64,000 nt of DNA from Ananas comosus (GCF_001540865.1 NC_033626.1:12058065-12122064); one strand, 5' to 3'. Positions 35,337 to 57,616 are shown, counted from the first letter of the stretch. The notes: generated by a model not told the origin, from the letters alone. Numbers and translations: made by a program.

Positions 35337-35917
35337 GGACTTTTTTCGAAAATAATCCTGCGAAAGTTCGTATTTGCCAAACTAACCCCGTGAAATTTTT
35401 ATTTGTAAAACCAACCCTCCTTTCGCCACGTGGGCGCCACGTCAGGGATTCCTCAAAAAGGCGGTGAATCGTTCACCGTCTTTGTAATTTTTGTTTAAAA
35501 GCGGTGAATGGTTCACCGTCTTTAGAAGATGATAAACCATTCACCGCCTTTAGTGCAAAATTTCCCTTTCCGCCCTTTTTCCTTTCCGCCCTCTCAAGTC
35601 CGCTTTTTCTATGCCCTCGAGAAGACGGGGAACGATTCACCGTCTTATCAAGGACACCATATTATAGACTTGAAAAGATTTGCACAGTGTAGAGATTTGT
35701 ACTAAAGACGGTAAATGGTTCACCGTCTTATAAAGACGGTGAATGGTTCACCGCCTTCACAACAAATATCAAAAACGGTGAACGATTCACCGTCTTTTTG
35801 AGGAATCTCTGACGTGGCGCCCACGTGGCGAGAGGAGGGTTAGTTTCACAAATAAAAATTTCACAAGGTTAGTTTGGCAAATACGAAATTTTACAGGATT
35901 ATTTTCGAAAAAAGTCC
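35337..35917. mobile_element. MULE-type element with ~140-bp TIRs and internal palindrome array
   Basis: The left end GGACTTTTTTCGAAAATAAT and the reverse complement of the right end agree over about 140 bp. GCATAAGAT is exactly duplicated at 35328-35336 and 35918-35926, a 9-bp target site as in Mutator elements. Inside are about seven copies of the palindromic word GACGGTGAATGGTTCACCGT with small variants, starting near 35461, 35500, 35527, 35624, 35705, 35733 and 35774. No transposase frame is present. Confidence 0.9.
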
Positions 35918-35926
35918 GCATAAGAT

Positions 35927-36834
35927 ATACACCCATAGTATTGCTCAAAAAAAATATATATATTGCCCAATTAGAAAGTACTTTTGGATGTACCACTAGT
36001 ATTGCTCCAAAAAAAAAAAAAAAAATATTGCCTAATTGGAAAGTTCTAAATAAAGGACGCACACTTATACTAAGTTTTTTTATTTACTGGTAAAAGAAAG
36101 ATGAATATAAAAGTAAATAATAAAACATTAAATGCTGCTTTCAAAAATTCAGGAACCAAAGTAAAACTTAATTATTTGCGTACTGGTGCAATTTACCACA
36201 TCCAAAAAAAACAGAGAAATCACCTTAAATTTTTTTTAAAAAAAAAAAACACCTATTTAAAGCCCTATCCCATAGAGATGTAACAAAGTTCAATTATAGG
36301 CCACTCTGAGATTTGAAATAATTATTTTTTTAAAAAAAAGGCGCTTTGCATAATTGTGAAGAAATAAACAACTTTAATCGTTTTTAACTCAGAAATTCAA
36401 GTACCATAAACAAATAACGGTTGATAGCTAACGAAGCCTTTAGTATTGGCAGAATCAAAAAAAGTATTTGAATATAACAATATCATCAACTTGTTTATAA
36501 TCCGTAAATAAACTTCATTTTCAAAAAGCAAGAGTCAACAATATGCGCCGACCTAATTTACGCCATCAATAAAAAAATTATCAAGCTTACAAAGGGCTCG
36601 ATTTTCGTAATCACCATCTACTATGCCTGACTTTTTTTGGCTATCAAATTCAATTTAGAATCTAACCTACGCAGAAGCATGCATTTTGATACACCACAAG
36701 CTCCACCCAAGCAACACGAGGGCCGGAGATTAGAGATAAAAGAAGTAGAAATAATTGCAATAAACATTTAAGTTAGGCTTGTAGGGCTTGGATCAGATCT
36801 ATAATGTTACAAAAGATCATACCGAGATATACCG
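35927..36834. other. Downstream region of the AAA ATPase gene
   Basis: AT-rich, with A runs at 36008-36025 and 36236-36250. The right end should hold the 3' UTR of the AAA gene. No gene is seen. Confidence 0.45.
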
Positions 36835-48007
<11,173 letters not shown>

Positions 48008-48289
48008 TGCAAACTTTTGTGACCAGGAAAGGTTTTACTTCATTCCCAGATGTGTTATTGCTGCGCCTGCGATAGGATAAAGCAAGAAAATGATTACCCT
48101 GCAAAGAAAAATATACAAAAAAAAGAGTGTTAATGAAAATGTATTGCAACTTTTGCACCCACAACTTATTATGGGATTGTTTTAGAAAACGGGAGCTCTG
48201 ATTAGCTAATTTCTTTGGATCAAACGAATAGATTAAACGAAATATATCGGAAAAAATCGCAACTTTCGAGAAATTTTGAATTTTCATAC

Positions 48290-49384
48290 CTTAGAAACGG
48301 AGCAAGCATACGGCCTCGGCGTATAGGAGTGGAAATTAATCAAGAAATATCCAAAAAAAAAAAAAAAAACTTCGTTTAACCAAATCAACAGAAAAAGGCT
48401 TAAAAAACAAACAAATCCGAGCACAAAAAAAGAGCCTTCAAAGAAACAGGATAAGCTTCGAGAAAGAGAGAAAAATTGCGATGGAAACCCTAAAGTCGTT
48501 ATTGGGGAGTGAAAAGAATCAAAACCTTCGTAAACTTTTCTCTTCCGTGTGGGTCTCTTCTTTGTTTTTTCTAATTTCTCCGATTTTTTCTTTTTTTTTC
48601 ACAGCGGCGGAGAAGAGGAGGGGAGAGAGACCGAGAAGGGCACACCGGATGTTGCGCTACACTTTCGTGTTCGCGATCGCTTCTTAAGGATCGGCTTGGT
48701 TCTTGTGCGGGTCAAGGATTTTGGGATTTAAAGGGATTGGGCCAAATTTTGATAGCATAGGCCCCCAAATGGGGACTCGAAAACAGATCCACCAAGGGCT
48801 TGTTTCGGATCTTTCCATTTTCTCGGATTGGGCCGTATTTCACTAATCCCACGAGGGGAGATTTTTACGATGCACTATCAAAATCACTTAAAAAAAAAAA
48901 AAAAAAATTTATCTTTGCTTTACCAGCGCTGTTACGGAGACTTCACCATGTAACTTGCTTGGGTTTGCATGAGTGCTAATCTCACCACTAAATACATTAG
49001 AAGATTCAGAGCTGTGAAATCATAAAATTTGTTTCGTTCATGCATTAAGTTACGAGAAAAATGCTTTGGCAGTGTCTTTGATTTATCTTTTGTTTTACAA
49101 TAATTTTACAATGTTTTTAGATGGAAGATTTGCGATCATTGCCCGGCTGAATGCGCTGCTTCAGTTTCAACCTGCTCACTCATCTGAACTTCAATCGTAA
49201 AAGAATACGCCCATCAACCAATAAATGAGGCTCGAAAAAGGCCGTAAGTAGAGCTGAGCGAACTCAATCTAACCTGCCTTAACCGGCCTGCAGGGTAGAG
49301 TCAGGACTGAAAATCAACAGACCCCGAACAACGTGGTTTTGCTTTCAGCAATAGTCGTCTTTCTTTCCACCCAGGCACTAGGTT
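48290..49384. other. Promoter side of the AAA gene and 3' side of the PPR gene
   Basis: Bases 48480-48700 are moderately GC-rich and probably hold promoter or leader sequence of the AAA gene. Two A runs occur at 48354-48370 and 48890-48907. A plus-strand frame beginning at 48481 is not convincing. No other gene is seen. Confidence 0.5.
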
Positions 49385-51157
49385 TTACCAGTAGTCCTTG
49401 CAGGAGCACTCCCCGCCCTCAAACCGGTGAAACCTCGCTGTATCCCGCACAACGATAACCCGACTGTAGGCCTTAGATATCAGCTTCGCCGCCAAATGGC
49501 AATCCCTGCATATTCTGAGGTTCTTGATCACCCGGATTGTCTCCCCCGGCGGGGTACTGATTAAACCGAACGCAATAGTGAGCTTCTCGCTGTGGTGGTA
49601 CAGCGCATTCTGCTTCTCCTCCTCCCCGATATCGTGCAACACGTCGCCGGTCTCCGGCTCGTATCCGAGCTCCCCTATCCTCGCCGCGATGTCCTCCAAT
49701 GCCCTGTATATCTCCCTCCACCGCTCGTGCCCCGTGTCGCCGTTCACAAATCCGTGCACCACCCCACCCACCTCGGTGTAGCTGAACCCGGGGACCTTGC
49801 GGACGTCGTTGCTCCGCATGGCGTCACGGATGCGGCCTACGTCGGTCCAGCGTGCCTTGGCGGCGTACACGTTGGAGAGGAGCACGTAGTCGCCGTCAAC
49901 ATTGGAGCCCATCTCTGCGAGCTTGGCGGCGGCGAGTTCGGCGAGGGCGACGTCGCCGTAGGTCTTGCACGCGCCCAGGAGGGTCTGCCACAGCACGGCG
50001 TCGGGGGGGAAGGGCATGGAGGCGATGGTGTCGCGCGCCTCGGCGAGCCGGCCCGCGCGGCCCAGCAGGTCGACGACCGCGCCGTAGTGCTTCATGCTGG
50101 GCGCGACCCCCCGCATGGCGCGGAACACGCGGAGGCCGTCGTCGACGAGCCCCGCGTGGGTGCAGCCGCAGAGCACGGCGAGGTAGGTGACCGCGTCGGG
50201 CTGGAGCTTGCGAGGCATTTCGTCGAACACCCGCAGCGCGTCGAGGCCGCGGCCGTGCGTGGCGAGGGCGAGCAGGACGGCGTTGTAGGAGACGACGGTG
50301 CGATCGGCGTCGCCGATGGCGCGGAAGACGGCGACGGCGCGGTCGAGGGAGCCGCACTTGGAGTACATGTCGATGAGGGCGTTGCGGACGCGGACGCCGG
50401 CGTCGAGGCCGCGGGCGCGCGCGAAGCGGTGGACGGCGGCGCCCTCGGCGAGGTCGCCGAGCAGGGCGCAGGCGGAGAGGGCGGCGACGACGGTGATGTC
50501 GTTGGGGGCCTCGCGCGCGGGGAGGGAGGGGAGGGAGGCGCGGAGGCGGCGGAAGAGGGCGAGGGCGAGGCGGGGGTCGGGGCCGAGGGCGAGGCCGGAG
50601 AGGAGGGCGTTCCAGGTGGCGACGTCGCGGATGGGCATTTCGTCGAACACGCGGCGGGCGCGGGGGAGGTCGCCGGACTTGGCGTAGGCGTCGAGGAGGG
50701 TGGTGGCGAGGAGGGGGTCCGGGGAGAAGCCGAGGCGGAGGAGGAGGGAGTGGAGCTGGAGCGCGGGGGCGAGCGAGGAGGAGCGGGCGCAGGCCTTGAG
50801 GGCGAAAGAAAGAGAGAGCGCGTCGGGGCGAGGAGAAGTTGGGGGGGAATGGGAGAGGAGGAGGCGGGAGAAGAGGGAGAGGGCGGAGAGGGGGTTGGGG
50901 GAGGAGGCGAGGGCGCGGAGGAGGGGGTTGAAGTCGTTGGCGGAGGGGCGGTGGTGGGGGCGGAGGGAGCGGAGGGCGAGGAGGGCGTGCGGGAGGGAGG
51001 CGCAGGAAGGGGAGAGGGCGCAGAGCTCGAGGAAGCGGGCGCGGAAGGCCGGCCGGGCGTGGAAGATGCCCGACGTCAGCAGGTGCGCCTGCAGCTGCTT
51101 GATGTGTCCCAGCGTGCTGCACCGCTCTACCACCCCCTCCAGGTGCAGGTGCGCCAT
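49385..51157 (-). CDS. PLS-class pentatricopeptide repeat protein with E and DYW domains
   Basis: PPR-DYW proteins bind specific organelle transcripts and edit C to U. One uninterrupted frame encodes 590 residues from the ATG chosen, which opens MAHLHLEGVVERCSTLGHIK. An in-frame ATG 108 bases upstream is possible but starts in less GC-rich, non-conserved sequence. Repeats of the forms VFDEMPIRDVATWNALLSGL and NALIDMYSKCGSLDRAVAVF are plain. After them come E/E+ motifs (about 395-495) and a full DYW domain (about 496-590) with the deaminase motif HHSEK, the zinc-binding ICRDC and the C-terminal CSCKDYW. It resembles At1g34160 in size and layout, from memory. Very high GC, especially at third positions, contrasts with the AT-rich neighbours and is typical of one class of monocot genes. 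Target sites cannot be named without a PPR-code calculation. Confidence 0.94.
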   Translation of the reverse strand: MAHLHLEGVVERCSTLGHIKQLQAHLLTSGIFHARPAFRARFLELCALSPSCASLPHALLALRSLRPHHRPSANDFNPLLRALASSPNPLSALSLFSRLLLSHSPPTSPRPDALSLSFALKACARSSSLAPALQLHSLLLRLGFSPDPLLATTLLDAYAKSGDLPRARRVFDEMPIRDVATWNALLSGLALGPDPRLALALFRRLRASLPSLPAREAPNDITVVAALSACALLGDLAEGAAVHRFARARGLDAGVRVRNALIDMYSKCGSLDRAVAVFRAIGDADRTVVSYNAVLLALATHGRGLDALRVFDEMPRKLQPDAVTYLAVLCGCTHAGLVDDGLRVFRAMRGVAPSMKHYGAVVDLLGRAGRLAEARDTIASMPFPPDAVLWQTLLGACKTYGDVALAELAAAKLAEMGSNVDGDYVLLSNVYAAKARWTDVGRIRDAMRSNDVRKVPGFSYTEVGGVVHGFVNGDTGHERWREIYRALEDIAARIGELGYEPETGDVLHDIGEEEKQNALYHHSEKLTIAFGLISTPPGETIRVIKNLRICRDCHLAAKLISKAYSRVIVVRDTARFHRFEGGECSCKDYW

Positions 51158-51159
51158 CG

Positions 51160-51403
51160 CATCGGAATTCGGAAACGGAACTCGGCGGCAAACGTGTTTG
51201 ATCTTTGTTCGATTTATTGCCCACGCCAGACAGAGCCCTTTATTTAAGATGCAGTGCTGCTGCAAGGCCCATGACGGCTAGAGGCCCGGGCCTGGCCTTT
51301 GGAGGCCTTGGGAAGGGCCTGGGCCTACTCTCGGCCCAGACTCTTCTGAGAAGGGACAACAAGTCTTTTGACCCAACATATGTTATTGGTGCAAACCTTC
51401 TAA
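51160..51403. promoter_or_regulatory. Upstream region of the PPR gene
   Basis: The region holds several GGCCCA/TGGGCC-type words (site II-like, near 51276-51335), which are common in promoters of plant genes for organelle-targeted proteins. No TATA box is evident. Confidence 0.4.
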
Positions 51404-51419
51404 CTTTCTTTTTCTCTAA

Positions 51420-51577
51420 CCGGCCGTCCCTAGAGCAAATGGCAAAGGACTTGAATACTCAGAGACTAAGTATTGAATAATAATTAATTCATATTTTCAG
51501 CTAAGTTTATTTCTTAAATGAAATAAACGGAACGCGGGAAAGTGCAACATTCTCCTCTCAAAAAAAAAAAAAAAAAT
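51420..51577 (+). mobile_element. tRNA-derived SINE with 16-bp target duplication
   Basis: It starts CCGGCCGTCCCTAGAGCAAA, followed by an A-box-like ATGGCAAAGGAC, the block GCTAAGTTTATTTCTTAAAT, AATAAACGGAACGCGGG and TCTCCTCTC plus oligo-A. CTTTCTTTTTCTCTAA is exactly repeated at 51404-51419 and 51578-51593, which fixes both ends. The B-box and tail hairpin are eroded in this copy. Confidence 0.88.
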
Positions 51578-51593
51578 CTTTCTTTTTCTCTAA

Positions 51594-52055
51594 TTATTGA
51601 AAGCAACCTAACTTTCTTTTTGGAATAGAGCTTCTAATTATTGTAACTTGAGTTACACTTTTTAAATTGCTGGATTTATAAGAAAGCAATGAGCTATTCG
51701 TAGTTAAGGAATTTCAAAGTTTTATGAGGTGAAATATTGACATAGATAGTTAGATACATTTAATGGAATTACATCAAGATTGAACAAATAACCACTAATA
51801 ATAATTCCTCCTCGTTGCCTTCCGGGCAACTAGGAGGCTGCATCAATCACTATACATGTACAGTAAACCACACCCAAACAAACACACGGCGCATGTGCGT
51901 GAAAGTCACAGCTCATGCAAATCTCAAACTTCGTCCCCATCCAGTGGGGAGTCGAGAACGAGTGTTGCACTGAAACGCATGCAGGTCCTATCTCTCAGGC
52001 CAATGGAGTTGAGTTCTGAGTATAAATTTCGTGCAACCAAACATGCCCTTATTCA
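51594..52055. other. Gap between GRX-like and PPR genes
   Basis: AT-rich. The right part probably holds the 3' UTR of the glutaredoxin-like gene. No gene is seen. Confidence 0.5.
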
Positions 52056-53252
52056 TCAGCAACAAAGAGGACAGCGAACGAGCCCATTCTCATTGCAATC
52101 CGGGCACCGGCGAAACCCCCGAACCTCCTCCTCCTCCTCGACGTAAACCTTACAACTCCCCGAGCACATACGGCACGGCACGAACCGCACGTCGCCGCAA
52201 CCTACACACGTTCCTCCCCCTTTCGCCTTCTCCGCGGCAGCATCGCACCGCGACAACAACAACCTCCCCAGCTCCCCTTCTTCGTGCATCCTCCTCACCT
52301 CCTCGGCGCCCCCCAGATACTCCCCGTCCACGAAAACCCGAGGGAGCTTCCCCGCGAAGCTCTCCCCCAGCAGCCCCTTCAGCTCCTCCTTGAAGCCCCC
52401 GTGCATCGACACGTCCCTCTCGTCGACGCGCGCGCCGTAGCTCTGCAGGATCGCCCGCGCGGCCCAGCAATCCTCGTAGGTTCGACGCACCCCGCGGAGG
52501 GTCGTGAGGTAGAGCACCACCCTGCGCTCGGCCCCCGGGGGCGGGGATCGGGTCGAGGGCGACACCTTCGCGGAATTGGGGGGGTTGGCCCTCGCCCTCC
52601 TCGCGTCGATCCTCTCCTGGAACGCGGCGATCCTCGCGCGCACGATCCCGGGGATCTCGCGTTTGCTCCGATCCCGGGGATCGAAGATCCCGTCTTTGGT
52701 CGAAAACGGGGGGGGCGATGGGCTTTGGAGAGCGTCGCGGAAGGAGGATAAGATCTCGGGATCGAGCTCCGAGACGATCGGATCGAGGGGTAAGAACCCG
52801 GGCTTCGGCGGATCCCTCGTGGTGTGGAAGGAGAAGGAGCGGTCGATGGAGGGGCGGAGCGCGTCCTCGAGGCCCTCCATGAGCTCCCACGCGTTGATGA
52901 TCTCCGGCGCGCGCGGCGGCGTCGCCGTGGGCGTGCGCGGCGGGAGCCGGCGCCGGCGCCGGAGCTCTATCGTCGTCCCCGGCCACGAATCGGCTTCTTT
53001 CGAGGGATCGTCGGAGCTCGTCTTCGCGATCTCCTCCTCCTCCTCCTCCACCTCGGCGGCGGCGGCGGCGGTGCTCGGGGCGCGGTCGAGCACGAGGGAC
53101 CCGAGGGTGGAGGATCTGAGCGCGACGGTGTGAGAGGAGAACTCGCCATGGGCGCCGTGGCGATCCACAGGGAGGGAGTAGGTCCGCGCGTACGGGGCGC
53201 GGCTGCGGCGCCGCCCCTCGCCGCGCGCCTCCGCGGAGTTCGCGCAACCCAT
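52056..53252 (-). CDS. Glutaredoxin-domain protein with Cys-rich C-terminus, probably myristoylated
   Basis: An intronless frame of 398 residues. The start chosen opens MGCANSAEA, an N-myristoylation-type sequence shared by this family; an ATG six codons upstream would hide it. The middle is low-complexity, acidic and Pro-rich. A glutaredoxin fold spans about 243-345, with VVLYLTTLRGVRRTYEDC and LPRVFVDGEYLGGAEEV. The usual CPYC/CxxC active site is absent from the expected position after the first strand, as in other plant members with the TSLRGIRRT signature, so redox activity is doubtful. Four CxxC pairs follow at the end (CVGC, CRMC, CPDC, CPLC), likely binding zinc. The relatives I recall are At5g39865 and At3g57070; their biochemical role is little known. 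GC content is very high. Confidence 0.9.
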   Translation of the reverse strand: MGCANSAEARGEGRRRSRAPYARTYSLPVDRHGAHGEFSSHTVALRSSTLGSLVLDRAPSTAAAAAEVEEEEEEIAKTSSDDPSKEADSWPGTTIELRRRRRLPPRTPTATPPRAPEIINAWELMEGLEDALRPSIDRSFSFHTTRDPPKPGFLPLDPIVSELDPEILSSFRDALQSPSPPPFSTKDGIFDPRDRSKREIPGIVRARIAAFQERIDARRARANPPNSAKVSPSTRSPPPGAERRVVLYLTTLRGVRRTYEDCWAARAILQSYGARVDERDVSMHGGFKEELKGLLGESFAGKLPRVFVDGEYLGGAEEVRRMHEEGELGRLLLSRCDAAAEKAKGGGTCVGCGDVRFVPCRMCSGSCKVYVEEEEEVRGFRRCPDCNENGLVRCPLCC

Positions 53253-53402
53253 GGGGCAAACCCAACACAAGGGAAACGGGGAATTCGAGGGTCTCGTTTA
53301 AAGCTCTACTTCGCCATGAGCGTGGGAGTCAAAGGAGAAGCGGTGGCGGAGAAGACGACGAAGGCGACCAAGTCAACGTCTCACTCGCACAAAGCTTTGT
53401 AG

Positions 53403-54747
53403 AGGTAAAAAGAGAGACAAATGGTGCGAGGGCGAGTTTCGTGAGAAGGTGCGTTATATGTAGCGCTCGCTCATCACACGGTTGGAGCCCAATTGATTAA
53501 ATCCCAACGGCCCCACCTGATTGGGACACGTGTCGGCTAGATGCGAGGAAGGGACGGTGATTCCGCGGTTTGGTTTTTGGGAGCTGGTGATGATGGTAAT
53601 TAGTTAATTAATTAATCAATTAATCAATCAATCAACAACGAACAAGTCGGTGGATTTGGTGCCGTGGGATTGAGTCAAGTAAATGGGGAGCGTTCACCTT
53701 CCGAAATTAGGCTGAGGTGGTGGGTGATAAGAAAAGTATTTTATAGTTACTATGGTCTTATCTTCGCTTGTTTACTTTATTGTTTTACCGCAATATTCTT
53801 GTTAAAAACTAGTAATTTAATTTGTTACTCAAGATTCTCATATATTATCAAGTTTTAGGTATGTTAATTGTTGCATTCTACTGTATAGAAATGATTTTAA
53901 TCCAAACATAATAGCATTCGCCTCTATTAAACTAACAAAGCTTTCAACTTTAGAGCGCATCAAGAATTAGTGATTCGTCGTGCGAGTTGGTGAAAGTTCC
54001 CATCTCACCCCAGGAGAAAATGTTGGATAATTAAAAAAAAAAAAAACTTGCTCCGGAAATGGTTGGATAGCAAGAACTCAATGGTAGAACTTCTGATGCC
54101 ACTCGAAGCCCCACATCTGTTTGTTTGGATCATGCCGCAGAACTCGAAAATATGGATAACCAGCATGGGACCTACAGCAATTATCTCTCACGACCCCGCC
54201 ACTTCTTAAACAGATGAAAGTCCCGACATCGCGCAACCATTACCAGATATCGATTTTGCTGAACTCGTGAGCTCCGACGGGCGACAAATCGGTAAAGCCA
54301 TACAACCCCTTCATGTGCCAAAAACAAATCTTGAGATCTTCATTCATGTGCAAGGAACCTTAAATTACAACAGCAAATTGAGAGACCCAATGTCTTGAAT
54401 GTACAACCAGAACATGAGTTTGCAATTAGAACTTGATGGAGGATTAGACATGCACATCTAACACAGTAATAGCTTTGTAAAATGCATATTTTCGCGTATG
54501 TTATTACATTCCACAAAATATTTTGATTTTCAGTGGTTATAATAGGAGGTACAGACCTATCTACTTCGGCAACTTCATTACCAATGAGTCCCTCAAAACA
54601 ACTACTCGTTACATCTACAATAAACCATAATAATAGCGAAAATATGACCCGGTACAACTGCACTATCTACAAATCACACAGGCGAGATGAAGTAGGCTCA
54701 TTTCATTTTACATCACAAGAGCGCATACGCACAAACACATTATTTGT
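53403..54747. other. Intergenic and 3' UTR side of the BPA1-like gene
   Basis: A TTAATTAATCAATTAATCAATCAATC stretch lies near 53600-53635 (low complexity). The part near 54400-54747 is probably the 3' UTR of the next gene. Other open frames show no domain. Confidence 0.45.
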
Positions 54748-56779
54748 TCACTTCTTGCTACCATGGCTGGCCAAATCAGCTGCAACCTTTGCAGCCCTGT
54801 TTAGGGCATCAGACACCATCATGGCTCCTGCGGAGAAGTAGCTGCTGCTAACCACCGAATTAGCGACACTTGCCGCCGTTCTCCCTGTGGCGGACACAAC
54901 GGATCTGGTGGTTTGCGATACATGGTATCGGTCGTCCACCGATTTGACCGTATCAATCCCAGCATTAATCTTATCCGTCAATCCGATCCTCTTACTTAAA
55001 TCAGCAATCTTTGCTGCAGCAGTGGCCGATACCTGATGAGATTCGTCAAAGGCTTTGGCCTTGATTAGGGCATCTTTGCTCAGTTGGTAACCCCTTGAGA
55101 GCATGGTTTTGACAACATCTTGTGCCACTGTCACAGCTTCACCTGGGGTAGCCCTAAATTGGCAGGCATGTACAGTCTGTTGAGATAAATATGGAATCAG
55201 TCGAGAATAGATAACAGTATTTACTTGCTACACTACAGAATAGAATTACTTCCCTGGGAGCTGAATAAGCATATGAAAGAATTTTTCACTAGATTATTAC
55301 TACTTTTGGGACTAGAAAAGTATTTACAGTTAGAACAGTGAGTGTTTACCAGGTGATGAACTTATAATTCAAATGAACAATTTGACTTTCGGGTCGCATG
55401 TGGGTTTGCATGCCTTTATGTGATTGATTGTGCGTACACCAATCTATATTCGACCGAATGTTTATCAGGTCAATCACATAATGGCATCCACACCCACATC
55501 CAACACAAAGTCAAATTATTCATTTGAATTTTAAGATCATGACCTGATAAACATTCACTATTCTAACAGTAAATACTTTTCTCCTGAGATAAAACTATTT
55601 TAATAGAAGATTGCACTTAAATTTTAGGTCATGCAAAAAATGTAGAGAACTTCAACAACAACATGAAGGACACAAACCGTGGACTCATAATCTTCAAAAC
55701 TCCAAGAAGGCCTGTCCCAGAAATTAGAAGGTTCATCGTATTGTCCCCATCGAGAAATGCACACTGGCTGATCTACAATAGTAGCTCCCTGCAAAAAAAA
55801 AAAAACAAAAGACATCCAATGGATTTCCATTGTGAATAAGGTGGATCGAACAAACGAATCACATTTATATGGCAACCGATACATTTACAAAAAGAAGCAA
55901 TAACGAAAAGAGATCTTATTATATGTGATCCACATTTACAAATTCTACAGTCCAGAAATCAATATAAAAAGATAAAGAACCGGGTGAACAGGATGGCAGT
56001 TTCAATCTCGAAGTGAACTGAAATGTGTAATCAAATAAGGGAGTAAAAGTGCAAGTCCTCCTAACTGCCTTCAATGGTAGTCGTTTCACAGATAACCCTG
56101 CCTTGCAATGAGTTCCGCCGGCGATTTATTCCACGCCATGAAAACTCACAATTTGTATTTCAAGTATAACAGAATACCAGGTGAAGAAACTTGAGTCTTC
56201 ATAACTAAGCATGCCTAGTGCTACGGAAGATGAGGGTTGACGACCACGTTGACCAGCCACAGGTCATTACATTACTATTGGGAGTTAGTCCCATCCAAGG
56301 AGAAGAGAGGATAAAGAGAGAAAAGAAGACTTCGAAACTTACAGTAAGCAAGACAGCAGTTTCCAAGGCATGGGGTTCTCTGAATGTTACATAAGCAGTG
56401 GAACCGTGCTCGCCTGATCTGCTCAGCAGTGAATAATAAAACATATGAAACACTACTCACGCAGAGATATACAAATTCAACTCATATGCAAAGACAATAC
56501 GGCACATAGAAATGTTAAAAGCAGTAATGAACTGTAAGGTTTAGCTCATTTTCTTTCTAGGAGTCATGTAAAACTATCAATGTACTAAAAAACGGAAAAT
56601 AATATTCTGCGCAGGTTAATGAAAAATAGCTGACTGAAATTGCATACAGATCTCGGCTATCACCTGATGAGTTCAATGTGATCGATAGCCCCAGAAAAAG
56701 AAAAGAAGTCGTAGAGATCTCTTTCAGTAACTCTCCCGGATAGGTTAGTGACTTCCACCGTGTACCCGTCTAAGCTCAT
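54748..56779 (-). CDS. RRM protein of the BPA1 (ACD11-binding partner) family
   Basis: Four coding exons (complement): 56664-56779, 56343-56418, 55678-55788, 54748-55176. They join in frame to 243 residues. An RRM-like domain covers about 5-76, with TVEVTNLSGRVTERDLYDFF, then HGSTAYVTFREPHALETAVL. It is followed by a conserved WGQYDEPSNFW stretch and a C-terminal helical half (about 110-235) with TVAQDVVKTMLSRGYQLSKD and AAKIADLSKRIGLTDKINAG. Plant relatives bind the lipid-transfer protein ACD11 and moderate cell death and immunity (known for Arabidopsis BPA1 and BPLs). The RRM lacks the most aromatic RNP consensus, so RNA binding is uncertain. The ATG lies four bases after an acceptor site, implying an upstream non-coding exon. 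Confidence 0.9.
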
Positions 56780-57560
56780 GATCCTGGAAATCGATGTTAC
56801 GCAGCAACATCAAACGAATTGCACAACCAACTTAGCTTTATATTAGTTAAAAGGAAATTATACGAGACAATTCAATGAAAAACATTACATTGGCAATACG
56901 GTAGAAACCATTATGCAATCTATGTGCCCTAAATTGCAAATTTGTACGTGTTTGAAAGTATTGGATAATTAAAAAAGAGGAACCTGGATAGGAGCATAGT
57001 AATCTCTTACCATAATCAAATAATAGATTTTCATATAGTCACACAAGGTTTTTGATCCACTCAAACTATTTTTACGCAGCAGCAGCAACAACAACAACAA
57101 AAAACTAGACCTTGACTACTTGTTGTATAATAAAGAGCATAAGTGCAAGTGAATTCCAGTAAGCAACATTAAATTAAAATTGAGAACGGAAAATTGAAAA
57201 AAAAAAAAAAACATAAAAAAAAGGGGAAAAGTCCAAAAATAAGGAGAATTACTGCAAAATTTCTGGAAGATAAAGCTGTTATTGCCAAAAACCCCTTTGT
57301 AAAATTAAATCTGATCAAATAAAGAACAACAACCAGCCGATTATGAGCCCAGATTTCAGAATTGGAAAGCAAATTAACAAAAAAAAGAGGCTTAAATCGA
57401 TGGATTTTCGGTGATTTAAACACCCAGAACAGTTTAATTCCAACTTAAAAAGCATCAATTTGGGCAGATCCTAAGGTAGAGAGAAAGAAAGAGAGCTTAC
57501 CCCTAATTCGCTGAATCTGATTGCTTCTTCGTTAGCGAATGAAGAGGAGAAGAGGAGAGG
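56780..57560 (-). other. 5' UTR exon and 5' UTR intron of the BPA1-like gene
   Basis: On the minus strand a leader exon ending ..GCGAATTAGGG at 57501 is followed by GTAAGCTC. A matching acceptor TTTCCAG lies at 56784-56790, so the intron is about 717 bp and splices only four bases before the ATG. The exon start (about 57560) is a guess. Confidence 0.6.
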
Positions 57561-57616
57561 GTACGCTTCGCCTTGTTTAAGCAATACACTACTATTACAG
57601 TGCTAAGAACTTTTTA

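Noticed and set aside
35461..35795. Evenly repeated palindromes that resemble CRISPR repeats
   Set aside because: Spacing is irregular, the units are full palindromes and they sit inside a eukaryotic TIR element with a target duplication.
48481..48687. Plus-strand frame beginning METLKSLLGSEKN
   Set aside because: It overlaps the probable promoter of the AAA gene, has a T-run-derived hydrophobic stretch and no recognisable homology.
49592..51247. Long plus-strand open frame (551 codons) opposite the PPR gene
   Set aside because: It is an antisense shadow caused by extreme GC content. Its translation is a low-complexity Gly/Glu/Ala/Val sequence, while the minus strand has clear PPR and DYW motifs.
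52150..53268. Second minus-strand frame and plus-strand frames over the glutaredoxin-like gene
   Set aside because: These are Arg/Gly/Pro-rich out-of-frame translations; only one frame has the glutaredoxin and CxxC motifs.
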